Shown here: positions 40,885 to 49,173 of the stretch, piece by piece
Layout: every line of letters starts with the position of its first letter
Numbering within the stretch: the stretch's first letter is position 1
Assembly (NCBI GenBank): GCA_963766345.1
Contig: CAVXZL010000001.1
Location: 1-64,000 of the forward strand
DNA: 64,000 bases
Direction: 5' to 3'
Source: DASVFB01 sp963766345
GTDB lineage: Bacteria > Actinomycetota > Thermoleophilia > Gaiellales > Gaiellaceae
The notes under the pieces: model-generated
Told to the model about the DNA's origin: nothing
The model's input: only the letters and a program-made list of their open reading frames with translations
Database searches by the model: none
Made by a program: the position numbers and the translations under genes

Positions 40885-41631
40885 TCAGAGCAACCCGCGG
40901 TACATGCCCCCGTCGACCGGGATGTGCGTACCGCTGATGTACGAGGCGCGCGTCGAGCAGAGAAACGCGACGAGGTCGCCGAGCTCGCGCGGCTCGCCGA
41001 GGCGCCGGGCGGGGATTCTCGCGAGATCCTCGGCCGGCGGCCCGTCGGGCCCGTAGAGCTCGGTCAAACGCGGCGTCGCGAGGCGTCCCGGGCCGACGGA
41101 GTTGACGGTGATGCCGTTTGGCCCGAGCTCGTTCGCGAGCGACTTCATGTACCCGACGACGCCGGGGCGTACGGAGTTGGTGAGAACCAGGTGGGGCGAG
41201 GGCTCGCGCACCGCGAGCGAGCTGATCAGGACGATCCGGCCCTGGTCGCTCTTCAGCAGGTGCGCCAGCGACAGCTGGACGAGCCGCACGACCGGAAGCA
41301 GGAGCAGGTCGACCGCTTCCTGCACCTGCTGCGCGTCGATCTCCACGGCCTTCGCGCCGGGCGGGCCGCCGCTGTTCGGGACGAGGATGTCGATCCCGCC
41401 GCCGGCCTCGACCGCCGTATCGACCGCGCGCGCGAGGTCGTCCGGCTCGCGGACGTCGCCGACGACCGCGATGCCCCCGATGCGCTCGGCCTCGCGCTCG
41501 AGCACGTCGCCGCGGCGGGCGAACATGACGACGCGGGCCCCTTCCTCGGCAAGCGCCTCGGCGCTCGCGAGGCCGAGCCCCGAGGAAGCTCCACAGACGA
41601 TCGCCGTCCGGCCGCCGAGGCCGAGATCCAT
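40885..41631 (-). CDS. Short-chain dehydrogenase/reductase-like protein with altered active site
   Basis: 248 residues with a Rossmann fold: cofactor loop GASSGLGLASAEA (about 14-26), PNSGGPPG (about 88) and catalytic-type Ser in VLISSLAVREPSP (about 133). The canonical YxxxK is missing: the aligned stretch is T-N-S-V-R (TNSVRPGVVGYMKSLANELG). This fits an atypical beta-ketoacyl reductase-like subgroup described without the usual tetrad. It is probably in one transcript with mdh upstream and the PDZ-Lon gene downstream. Confidence 0.85.
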   Translation of the reverse strand: MDLGLGGRTAIVCGASSGLGLASAEALAEEGARVVMFARRGDVLEREAERIGGIAVVGDVREPDDLARAVDTAVEAGGGIDILVPNSGGPPGAKAVEIDAQQVQEAVDLLLLPVVRLVQLSLAHLLKSDQGRIVLISSLAVREPSPHLVLTNSVRPGVVGYMKSLANELGPNGITVNSVGPGRLATPRLTELYGPDGPPAEDLARIPARRLGEPRELGDLVAFLCSTRASYISGTHIPVDGGMYRGLL

Positions 41632-41643
41632 TTAGTGCACTCC

Positions 41644-42573
41644 CTACGCGCTCAGGACGCCGACCACGTCGCGCACCGCGTCGGCGGATTCCTGCAGCCA
41701 CGTGCGTTCCTGGTCGCTCAGGTCGAGCTCGACGATCTCCTCGACCCCGCCGGCGCCGAGCTTCACCGGCACGCCCATGTAGAGGTCGTCGATGCCGTAC
41801 TCGCCCTCGAGCAGCGCCGTGCACGGCAGCACCCGCTTCTCGTCGAGCGCGATCGCGTCGACGATCTGCGCGGCGGCCGCGCCGGGCGCGTACCAGGCTG
41901 AGGTGCCGAGCAGGTTCACGATCTCGCCGCCGCCCTTGCGCGTCCGCTCGACCATCGCGTCGATCCTGTCCTGCGCGACGAGCTTCGTGAGGGGCACGCC
42001 GCCGACCGCCGTCGCGCTCACGACGGGAACCATCTGGTCACCGTGGCCGCCGAGCACCATCGCCGTCACGTCCTTGACGGAGGCGCCTGTCTCCCACGCG
42101 ATGAAGGTGCGGAAGCGCGCCGTGTCGAGGATCCCCGCCATGCCGAAGACGCGCTGCTTCGGGAAATCGGCGACGCGGTGCGCGACGTGGCACATCGCGT
42201 CGAGCGGGTTCGAGACGACGACGATCACCGCATCCGGGCTCGCGCCGACGACCTCCTGCGTGACCGAGCCGACGATCTTCTCGTTCGTCGTCACCAGGTC
42301 GTCGCGGCTCATTCCGGGCGACCGCGGTAGTCCGGCGGTGATGACGACGATCTCCGAGCCGGCCGTCTCCTCGTAGCCGTTCGAGCCGACCACCGACGGC
42401 TCGTAGCCGAGCACCGGCCCCATCTGGTTGATGTCGAGCGCCTTGCCCTGGGGCAGGTTCTCCTTGATGTCGACGAGGACGACGTTCGCGTAGTCGCGCG
42501 TCGCGAGCACCTGCGCGCACGTGGCGCCGACGTTTCCCGCGCCGACGACGGTGATCTTGCGTCTTTCGGCCAT
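41644..42573 (-). CDS. mdh: Malate dehydrogenase (LDH-like type)
   Basis: Oxidises malate to oxaloacetate with NAD. 309 residues: dinucleotide loop VVGAGNVGATCAQVL (about 9-23), substrate-loop arginines (LPRSPGMSRDDL), VVSNPLDAM, and the catalytic His in VLGGHGDQMVP (about 175). The GLPRSPGMSR segment is characteristic of malate rather than lactate dehydrogenases of this fold. Divergent from gltA with 35 bases between starts, so control may be shared. Confidence 0.95.
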   Translation of the reverse strand: MAERRKITVVGAGNVGATCAQVLATRDYANVVLVDIKENLPQGKALDINQMGPVLGYEPSVVGSNGYEETAGSEIVVITAGLPRSPGMSRDDLVTTNEKIVGSVTQEVVGASPDAVIVVVSNPLDAMCHVAHRVADFPKQRVFGMAGILDTARFRTFIAWETGASVKDVTAMVLGGHGDQMVPVVSATAVGGVPLTKLVAQDRIDAMVERTRKGGGEIVNLLGTSAWYAPGAAAAQIVDAIALDEKRVLPCTALLEGEYGIDDLYMGVPVKLGAGGVEEIVELDLSDQERTWLQESADAVRDVVGVLSA

Positions 42574-42608
42574 CGGAGGATCGTAGCGGCCGCTAACGTA
42601 AGGGCGGC

Positions 42609-43730
42609 TTGCCTCCGAAGAAGTCCGTTCAGCTCTCAGGAGTCGTCGTCGCGCAGACGTCCATTTGCTCGATCGACGCCGAGCGCGGCGTTCTCATGTA
42701 CCGCGGTTACGACATCGCCGATCTGGCGGAGCACGCGACGTACGAGGATGTCGCGTACCTGCTGCTCGAGGGCGAGCTTCCCTCCGGCGAGGCGTCGGCC
42801 GCTTTCCGCGAGGAGCTCTCGGCGCGCGAGTTGCCGCCGCCGGCCGCAGCGATCGTCGACGGCCGTGCACGGGAGTCGGCGCCGATGGAGATGCTGCGGA
42901 CGGCCGTATCGTCCCTGTCGTTCACGGATCCGGCCGAAGCCGCGATCGACCGCGAGAACGAGCGCCGCAAGGCCGCGCAGCTGATCGCGCAGCTGCCCAC
43001 GATCGTCGCGCGCTACCAGCGACTCCGCGAGGGGCTCGACGCGATCGCGCCCGATCCCTCGCTCTCGTATTCCGAGAACTTTCTCACGATGCTGCGCGGT
43101 GAGTCGCCGACGGAGCAGGAGGTGCGGGCCTTCGACGTCGCCATGATCCTGCACGCCGAGCACGAGATGAACGCGTCGACGTTCACGGCGCGCGTCGTCG
43201 CCGGGACGCTGTCGGACATCCACTCGGCCGTCGTCGCGGCGATCTGCGCGCTCAAGGGCCCGATCCACGGCGGCGCGAACGAGAAGGCGATGGCGTTCTT
43301 CGAGGAGATCGGCACGCCCGAGGCCGCTGCCGAGGCCGTGCGCGACCGGTTCGCGCGCAAGGAGACCATCTACGGCTTCGGCCATCCGCTCTACACGACG
43401 ATGGATCCGCGTGCGGTGATCCTGAAGCGCTGGTCCCGCGAGCTCTCCGCAGACGTCGACGGGCCGAACTGGTTTGCGATCACCGACGCGGTGGAGCGCG
43501 CCGTCATGGAGCAGAAGGGCCTGTGGCCCAACGTCGACCTCTACTCGGGCTCGGTCTACCGCTACCTCGGGATCCCGACCGACCTCTTCACGCCGCTGTT
43601 CGAATGCAGCCGAGTCGCCGGCCAGGCCGCTCACGTGCTCGAGCAGCACGCGGACAACAAGATCATCCGGCCGGGCGCGGAGTACGTCGGCCCGGAGCCG
43701 CGCGAATACCCCATCGCCTCGCCGCATTGA
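42609..43730 (+). CDS. gltA: Citrate synthase (or 2-methylcitrate synthase)
   Basis: 373 residues, the shorter citrate synthase class. RGVLMYRGYDIADLAEHATY at the N-terminus is characteristic. Catalytic residues are His in ILHAEHEMNAST (about 178-189) and GFGHPLYTTMDPR (about 257), and Asp in NVDLYSGSVYRYLGIP (about 309). The start is TTG 42609. Its stop overlaps the TTG of the next gene. Citrate versus methylcitrate activity cannot be decided, but mdh next door favours the TCA cycle. Confidence 0.93.
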   Translation: MPPKKSVQLSGVVVAQTSICSIDAERGVLMYRGYDIADLAEHATYEDVAYLLLEGELPSGEASAAFREELSARELPPPAAAIVDGRARESAPMEMLRTAVSSLSFTDPAEAAIDRENERRKAAQLIAQLPTIVARYQRLREGLDAIAPDPSLSYSENFLTMLRGESPTEQEVRAFDVAMILHAEHEMNASTFTARVVAGTLSDIHSAVVAAICALKGPIHGGANEKAMAFFEEIGTPEAAAEAVRDRFARKETIYGFGHPLYTTMDPRAVILKRWSRELSADVDGPNWFAITDAVERAVMEQKGLWPNVDLYSGSVYRYLGIPTDLFTPLFECSRVAGQAAHVLEQHADNKIIRPGAEYVGPEPREYPIASPH

Positions 43731-44251
43731 ACCTCGCTGAAGCGGCGGCAGAAGCGCAGGCACTCGCCGACGCGGGCGACGAGCGCGAGCTCGCGAACCT
43801 TCGTCGCCACTGGGAGGACGAGGTCGAGGGCGCCGCGCGCAACGGCGACTATCGCGTCCGCGCCGTCGCGTACCGCGCGATCGGACAGTTCCGCTACCGG
43901 CAGAAGCTGGAGCTGCTGGAGCGTGGGCTCGAGGACGAAAGTCCCGCCTGCCGAGGGTCGGCGCTCGTCTCGATCGAGCTGCTCTCGCGAGACAGCCCCG
44001 GCGTCATCAACACGACGCGCCGGACGCTTCACGAGCTCGTGGGCGGCGACCCGAACGGTGCAGTGCGGAGGCTCGCGATCGTCTGCCTGAAGAACGGACC
44101 GGCGGCGCGGGAGACGATCGCCCTCCTGCGCGGGCTCGCCGAGAGCGACGACGAGGACACGCAGCTTCGCGAGACGGCCGAGAAGATCGCGGCGTCACTG
44201 ACGAAGAAGGCGAACGTCGGCGCTAATGCGCGTCGCAGCGGCGGCCGCTGA
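43727..44251 (+). CDS. HEAT-repeat-like protein
   Basis: 174 residues forming three to four alpha-helical hairpins: YRVRAVAYRAIGQFRYRQKL, PACRGSALVSIELLSRDSPG and GAVRRLAIVCLKNGPAARET show the HEAT/PBS-lyase pattern. TTG 43727 overlaps the gltA stop as TTGA, so it is probably coupled to gltA. No catalytic motif is seen. It may be a protein-interaction scaffold. The 3' end overlaps a convergent small gene by 29 bases. Confidence 0.75.
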   Translation: MNLAEAAAEAQALADAGDERELANLRRHWEDEVEGAARNGDYRVRAVAYRAIGQFRYRQKLELLERGLEDESPACRGSALVSIELLSRDSPGVINTTRRTLHELVGGDPNGAVRRLAIVCLKNGPAARETIALLRGLAESDDEDTQLRETAEKIAASLTKKANVGANARRSGGR

Positions 44252-44384
44252 TCACGCGGCCGCACGAGGGGCAGATGCGACGCCGATGCTTCGGCTCGAG
44301 TGCGTTCTTACCCAGTCCCGCCTTCACCATCAGGTAGCCCACGCCGGCTGCGGAGAGGACGAGGGAGAGGGAGTGCGTCATCAT
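44223..44384 (-). CDS. Small membrane protein with a C-terminal zinc knuckle
   Basis: 53 residues: one hydrophobic helix (SLVLSAAGVGYLMVKAGLG) and a C-terminal CPSCGRVISGRRCDAH that could bind zinc. It overlaps the extended 3' end of xerD in another frame on the same strand. The codon pattern and zinc motif argue it is real, but there is no strong ribosome-binding site. Confidence 0.5.
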   Translation of the reverse strand: MMTHSLSLVLSAAGVGYLMVKAGLGKNALEPKHRRRICPSCGRVISGRRCDAH

Positions 44385-45273
44385 CGGCTTGGGTCCGGCG
44401 CCGCCGCGCGTGCGGGTGCGCTTGGAAGTACAACTCTCGCCGTCTCCGATCGGATACGTGTGTGTACAGCTCCGTCGTCGAGAGATCGGCATGTCCGAGC
44501 ATCTCCTGAACCGAGCGGAGGTCGGCGCCGCCCTCGAGGAGGTGCGTCGCAAACGAGTGTCGGAGCAGATGCGGGTGCACGCGCGTGGGGTCGAGGCCGG
44601 CCTTCTCCGCTCGGCGCTTGAGGATGAGGAACGCACCCGCGCGCGTGAGCGCGCCGCCCTGTGCGTTGAGGAAGAGCTCCGGGCGATGGCGACGGTCGAG
44701 ATGCGGCCGGCCGCGTGAGAGGTAGCGCCGAAGCGCTTCGACGGCCCGGCGTCCGATCGGCACGATCCGCTCCTTGTCGCCCTTGCCGACGCACCGGACG
44801 AGGCGGTCGTCGAGCGAGATCGACGCTTTCTCGAGTGAGACGGCCTCCGACACGCGGAGGCCGGCGCCGTAGAGGAGCTCGACGAGGGCGCGGTCGCGGA
44901 GGTCGCGCGGCTGCGTGCCGGCCGCGGCCTCGATCAGGCGCTCGGCCTCGCCGGGCGAGAGCGTGCGCGGCAACTTCGGACGGCGTCGCGGCAGGTCGAG
45001 CTCCGCCGCTGGATTGTCGTCTCGCTCCCCGAGCAATTGCTGGTGCCGGTAGAAGCTGCGCAGCGCCGCCGTGCGTCGCGCGAGCGTCGACGGCGCAAGG
45101 CCACCGGCGCGAAGCTCGGCGAGGTACCGCTCGAGGTCGTCCGTCGTCGCTGTCGCCGGAGACGCCTCGAGAAACGCGGACACGTGCTCGAGGTCGCGCC
45201 GATACGCCTCGACGGTGCGCGCCGCGCGACGCGTCGCGAGGAGGGCGAGGAAGCCTTCGACGGGCGGATCCAC
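44308..45273 (-). CDS. xerD: Tyrosine recombinase XerD-like
   Basis: 321 residues. N-terminal SAM-like core-binding domain (TVEAYRRDLEHVSAFLEA) and C-terminal catalytic domain with Arg in YGAGLRVSEAVSL (about 136-148), HLLRHSFATHLLEGGADLRS, LGHADLSTTELYTHV (His, then Tyr nucleophile about 280). The family normally ends just after HPHAR; here the frame runs about 30 basic residues further, overlapping the zinc-knuckle gene. A second recombinase lies 354 bases upstream, giving a XerC/XerD pair for chromosome dimer resolution. XerC versus XerD naming is provisional. Confidence 0.9.
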   Translation of the reverse strand: MDPPVEGFLALLATRRAARTVEAYRRDLEHVSAFLEASPATATTDDLERYLAELRAGGLAPSTLARRTAALRSFYRHQQLLGERDDNPAAELDLPRRRPKLPRTLSPGEAERLIEAAAGTQPRDLRDRALVELLYGAGLRVSEAVSLEKASISLDDRLVRCVGKGDKERIVPIGRRAVEALRRYLSRGRPHLDRRHRPELFLNAQGGALTRAGAFLILKRRAEKAGLDPTRVHPHLLRHSFATHLLEGGADLRSVQEMLGHADLSTTELYTHVSDRRRRELYFQAHPHARRRRTQADDDALPLPRPLRSRRGLPDGEGGTG

Positions 45274-45341
45274 GTCTCGCTTCTTCGTTGTGCTGCCGGG
45301 CTCGTCCTGCGCAGGCGCTTGCCTTTAGGCTCTTCGCGGCC

Positions 45342-45623
45342 GTGAGGCTGCTCGCGATCGAACCCGGGACCGCTTGGTCGATCATGACGCTTCTGTTCGT
45401 CTGCACCCTGGCAATTCCGTTCGCGATCGGGTTGCGCTGGGGCTGGCGCGCAGGCTTCTTTGCCGTCCTGGCCTGGGCGATCCTCGGGTTCGCGATCTTC
45501 TCCTCGAGCGGCGACCTCGGATTGGGCGATGCGCTCGGCGTCGCTCTCGTCGTGTTCGCCGCTCCGTGGATCATGGCGCTCGCAGGCGGCGTGACGGTCC
45601 GCCGCAAGAGACTTTCGGGGTGA
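45342..45623 (+). CDS. Small integral membrane protein
   Basis: 93 residues with two or three hydrophobic helices (IMTLLFVCTLAIPFAIGLRW, FFAVLAWAILGFAIF, LGVALVVFAAPWIMALAGGV) and a basic tail. GTG 45342 gives a short polar N-terminus; ATG 45384 is an alternative. It lies on the opposite strand between the two recombinases, divergent from xerD and convergent with xerC. Unknown function. Confidence 0.65.
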   Translation: MRLLAIEPGTAWSIMTLLFVCTLAIPFAIGLRWGWRAGFFAVLAWAILGFAIFSSSGDLGLGDALGVALVVFAAPWIMALAGGVTVRRKRLSG

Positions 45624-45626
45624 TCG

Positions 45627-46460
45627 TCAGGACCGCGGATGCGCGCGGTCGTAGACTCGGCGCAGGCGCTTGCCGTCCACGTGGCTGTAGATCTGCGTCG
45701 TCGAGAGCGAGGAATGTCCGAGGAGCTCCTGGATCGTGCGCAGGTCGGCTCCGCCCTCGAGCAGGTGCGTTGCGAAGGCGTGGCGCAGCCGGTGCGGGTG
45801 CGGCGAGATCCGGCGCAGGGTGCTCGTGTCGAGCCGACGTCCGCGGACGGAGACGAAGAGCGCAGGCTCGGCACGCGCGACGAGTTCCGGGCGCGCGTGC
45901 TCGAGGTAGCGCGCGAGCCAGAACCCGGCCTCCTCGCCGAGCGGCACGACGCGTTCCTTGCCGCCCTTGCCGCGCACGCGGACGAGCTCCTGCTCGAAGT
46001 CCACGTCGTCGACGTCGAGCCCGACGGCCTCCGCGCTTCGCAACCCGGCCGAGTAGACGAGCTCCACGAGCGCACGGTTTCGCAAAGCGAGCGGGCCGTC
46101 GCCTTCGAGAGCCTCGAGCAGCTGCTCGATCTCGGCGGATCGCGGCGGGTCCGGCAGCCGCCTCGCACGGCGCGGACCGAGCGCGACGTCGGGCACGCGC
46201 GCCGGGCCGAGCGTGAAGCGCAGGAACGACCGAACGGCTGCGAGGCGCCGCGCCACGCTCGAGGGTGCGAGCCGCGAGCGCGCTCGTCCGAGCTCTGAAG
46301 CGTAATCGGCGAGCTCGCGCACTCCGATGCCGTCGAGACTCAGCTTGCGCGCGTCGAGCCAGCGCGCGAAGTGCTCGAGGTCGACGCGGTACGTGCGCCG
46401 CGTGGCGTCCGCGAACGAGGGGCTCGCCAGGAAGCGGTCGATCTCTCGCTCGAAGGCCAC
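45627..46460 (-). CDS. xerC: Tyrosine recombinase XerC-like
   Basis: 277 residues. Core-binding domain (DATRRTYRVDLEHFARWLDA) and catalytic domain with Arg in YSAGLRSAEAVGL (about 136-148), HRLRHAFATHLLEGGADLRT, LGHSSLSTTQIYSHV (nucleophile Tyr about 262). It is about 46% like its neighbour by eye in the catalytic part and complements it as the second subunit of the Xer heterotetramer. No dif-like site is recognised between the genes. Confidence 0.9.
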   Translation of the reverse strand: MAFEREIDRFLASPSFADATRRTYRVDLEHFARWLDARKLSLDGIGVRELADYASELGRARSRLAPSSVARRLAAVRSFLRFTLGPARVPDVALGPRRARRLPDPPRSAEIEQLLEALEGDGPLALRNRALVELVYSAGLRSAEAVGLDVDDVDFEQELVRVRGKGGKERVVPLGEEAGFWLARYLEHARPELVARAEPALFVSVRGRRLDTSTLRRISPHPHRLRHAFATHLLEGGADLRTIQELLGHSSLSTTQIYSHVDGKRLRRVYDRAHPRS

Positions 46461-46482
46461 ACGCGTCGATTCGCCCCGCCGC

Positions 46483-47043
46483 TCATAGCTCCTCGCGGAG
46501 TAGCGACCACATCACGAAATCCGACCGCCTCCCGAGGCGAGCGTTGTAGCGCTGCGCGCGAAGCACGCCCTCTCGCGTGAAGCCGGCTTTCTCCGCGACG
46601 CGATTCGACGCGACGTTCTCCGCGTCTGCGCGGAGCTGGATGCGCGCGAGCTCGGGCACGACGCCGAAAGCCCAGCGCGCCGCCGCACGCGTCGCCGCCG
46701 TCGCGACGCCGCGGCCTCGCGCTTCGGCGGCGACCCAGTAGCCGACCTCGGCGCAGCCGTCGTCGAGGTCCGAGAGGAAGCGCACGCCGATGCCGCCGAC
46801 GACGCCGTCGATCCTGTCGATGTGGATCCCGAAGGTCGCGTTCGTCCCGCTGCGCCAGCCCTCGGCCGTCATCGCGAACCAGTTGTAGGCGTCAGATGGG
46901 GCATATGGATGCGGCACGAGGTCGAGGTACGTGGCGATCTGCGGGTCGTTGATGCGGCGCACGAGGGCGTCGGCGTCGTCCGCGCTCCAGGGGTGGAGCG
47001 CGACCGTTCCATCGACGACGGCTGTCGGTGTCAAATGCGGCAT
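46483..47043 (-). CDS. GNAT N-acetyltransferase, RimJ/RimL-like
   Basis: 186 residues. The GNAT fold begins with GTVALHPWSADDADALVRR and has the acetyl-CoA loop EARGRGVATAATRAAARWAF (about 117-136) with R/Q-x2-G-x-A/G. The C-terminal segment NVASNRVAEKAGFTREGVLR is typical of RimJ/RimL-type protein or aminoglycoside acetyltransferases. ATG 47043 is 31 bases from divergent pckA. The substrate is unknown. Confidence 0.87.
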   Translation of the reverse strand: MPHLTPTAVVDGTVALHPWSADDADALVRRINDPQIATYLDLVPHPYAPSDAYNWFAMTAEGWRSGTNATFGIHIDRIDGVVGGIGVRFLSDLDDGCAEVGYWVAAEARGRGVATAATRAAARWAFGVVPELARIQLRADAENVASNRVAEKAGFTREGVLRAQRYNARLGRRSDFVMWSLLREEL

Positions 47044-47074
47044 GGGCAGCGACCTCTCACTACGATAGGGCGCG

Positions 47075-48676
47075 ATGGCCGCGACGGTTGAGCGCAGCGA
47101 AGCTCTGCTGCTTTCGGAATACGGGCTCAAGCCGAAAGGCCGCATTCACCGCAATCCGAGCACCGCCATGCTCTACACGCACGCGCTCGCGGGCAAGGAG
47201 GGCGTGCTCGCCGAGGGCGGGCCGCTCGTCGTCGACACCGGCGTCCACACGGGGCGCTCGCCGAAGGACAAGTTCATCGTCCGGGAGCGGGGCTCCGAGG
47301 ACCGCATCTGGTGGGGAGACGTCAACAAGCCGCTCGAAGAGGAGAACTTCTTCGGGCTCCGCGACAAGGTCGTGGCGTACCTGAACGTGCAGCCGGTGCT
47401 GTACGTCGTCGACGCGTTCGCCGGCGCAGATCCCGCGCAGCGGATCGGGGTGCGTGTGATCACCGACCGCGCCTATCACGCGCTCTTCGCGAAGACGATG
47501 TTCATCGAGCCGAGCGACGACGACCTCGACACGTTCGAGGCAGACGCGCTCGTTCTGCACGCGCCGGCGCTCGAGGCGGAGCCGGACGAGGACGGCACGC
47601 GCAGCGGCACGTTCGTCGCGGTGCATCCGGCACGCACGGAGGTGCTGATCGGGGGCACCGAGTATGCGGGCGAGATCAAGAAGTCGATCTTCACCGTGAT
47701 GAACGACCGCCTGCCGCTCGAGGGCATCCTCCCGATGCACTGTTCCGCCAACGTGGACGACGACGGCCGCGTCGCCGTGTTCTTCGGCCTCTCCGGAACG
47801 GGCAAGACGACGCTCTCCGCGGATCCCGAGCGGTGGCTGATCGGCGACGACGAGCACGGCTGGAGCGACAGCGGCGTCTTCAACATCGAAGGCGGCTGCT
47901 ACGCGAAGGTGATCAGGCTCTCGGAGGAGGCCGAGCCGGAGATCTTCGAGACCACGCGCACGTTCGGCACGATCCTCGAGAACGTCGCCGTCGACGAGCG
48001 CGGCGTGCTCGACCTCGACGACGCGTCCAAGACCGAGAACACGCGGGCCGCGTACAAGCTCGAGCGCATCTCGCACGCGCTCCCCGAGAAGCGCGCCGGC
48101 CATCCGAGCTCCGTCGTGATGCTCACCGCGGACGCATTCGGCGTGCTGCCGCCGATCGCGCGGCTCACGCACGAGCAGGCGCTCTTCTACTTCCTGTCGG
48201 GCTTCACCGCGAAGCTCGCCGGTACCGAGATCGGCGTCACCGAGCCGCAGCCGACGTTCTCGACCTGCTTCGGCGCACCGTTCCTGCCCCAGCCGCCGAG
48301 CGTGTATGCGCGGATGCTCGGCGAGAAGCTCGCGGAGCACGACGTCACCGTCTGGCTCGTCAACACGGGCTGGACGGGCGGCCCGTTCGGCGAGGGCTCG
48401 CGGATGCCGATCGCGGCGACGCGCGGCCTCCTGCATGCGGCGCTCTCGGGATCGCTCGACGACGTGGAGTATCGGGTCGACGAGCTCTTCGGTCTCGAGG
48501 TGCCGAAGGAGGTTCCGGCTGTCGACTCGGCACTGCTCGATCCTCGTGCGACGTGGCGCGATCCCGAGGCGTACGACCGGCACGCCCGCGAGCTGGCGCA
48601 GATGTTCAAGGCGAACTTCGAGAAGTTCGAGGCCGACGCGCCGCCCGAGGTCACGGCGGCAGGCCCGCGCGTCTAG
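47075..48676 (+). CDS. pckA: Phosphoenolpyruvate carboxykinase (ATP)
   Basis: Converts oxaloacetate and ATP to PEP, CO2 and ADP for gluconeogenesis. 533 residues: TGRSPKDKFIV at about 60, the kinase-1a P-loop GLSGTGKTTLS (about 245-255), kinase-2 metal-binding IGDDEHGWSD, and FFSGFTAKLAGTE-like substrate region YFLSGFTAKLAGTE. The ATP-type rather than GTP-type enzyme is notable, as many actinobacteria use the GTP form. ATG start, followed 14 bases after its stop by a NUDIX gene. Confidence 0.95.
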   Translation: MAATVERSEALLLSEYGLKPKGRIHRNPSTAMLYTHALAGKEGVLAEGGPLVVDTGVHTGRSPKDKFIVRERGSEDRIWWGDVNKPLEEENFFGLRDKVVAYLNVQPVLYVVDAFAGADPAQRIGVRVITDRAYHALFAKTMFIEPSDDDLDTFEADALVLHAPALEAEPDEDGTRSGTFVAVHPARTEVLIGGTEYAGEIKKSIFTVMNDRLPLEGILPMHCSANVDDDGRVAVFFGLSGTGKTTLSADPERWLIGDDEHGWSDSGVFNIEGGCYAKVIRLSEEAEPEIFETTRTFGTILENVAVDERGVLDLDDASKTENTRAAYKLERISHALPEKRAGHPSSVVMLTADAFGVLPPIARLTHEQALFYFLSGFTAKLAGTEIGVTEPQPTFSTCFGAPFLPQPPSVYARMLGEKLAEHDVTVWLVNTGWTGGPFGEGSRMPIAATRGLLHAALSGSLDDVEYRVDELFGLEVPKEVPAVDSALLDPRATWRDPEAYDRHARELAQMFKANFEKFEADAPPEVTAAGPRV

Positions 48677-48690
48677 TCCACGGCCGCGCG

Positions 48691-49110
48691 ATGTTGACGC
48701 TCGGTGCCGCGGGAGTCATCCGCGACGCCGAAGGCCGCGTGCTGCTCGTGCGCGAGTCGCATCCCGAATGGGAGCCCGAACAGGAGCCGTTCGTGACTCC
48801 GGGCGGCAAGATAGAGGACGGGGAGACGCCACGCGACGCCGCCGAGCGCGAGATCTTCGAGGAGACGGGCATCGTCGCGAAGGTCGGCCCGCTCGTCGGT
48901 GTGTACGTCTCGCGTGCGGACGACGTCCTCCTCGCGTTCGTGTTCCTCGCCGAGGTGACGGCGGGCGTCGCGACGGTGCCCGCGGGCGATGAGATCATCG
49001 AGGTCGGCTGGTTCGATCCGGCGCACCTGCCGACGCCGTGTCCGAGCATCTCGACCGCGGCGATCGCCGATGCCGTGGAGGGCCGACTCGGCGTCTACCG
49101 GGAGGTGTGA
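48691..49110 (+). CDS. NUDIX hydrolase
   Basis: 139 residues with a complete Nudix box spanning residues 34-56 (GGKIEDGETPRDAAER, then EIFEETGI), matching G-x5-E-x7-R-E-U-x-E-E-x-G-U. The N-terminal strand region AAGVIRDAEGRVLLVRE is typical. It hydrolyses a nucleoside diphosphate linked to an unknown moiety. It may be co-transcribed with pckA. Confidence 0.9.
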   Translation: MLTLGAAGVIRDAEGRVLLVRESHPEWEPEQEPFVTPGGKIEDGETPRDAAEREIFEETGIVAKVGPLVGVYVSRADDVLLAFVFLAEVTAGVATVPAGDEIIEVGWFDPAHLPTPCPSISTAAIADAVEGRLGVYREV

Positions 49111-49173
49111 GGGAGGACACCGCTCCTTCGACCACCGGCACGAACTCATGGTCCCATCCGTAAGCTTGAGGAC

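Noticed and set aside
44308..44400. Frameshift at the end of xerD
   Set aside because: The catalytic domain is complete through the Tyr nucleophile. The extra basic tail can be a real extension overlapping the zinc-knuckle gene.
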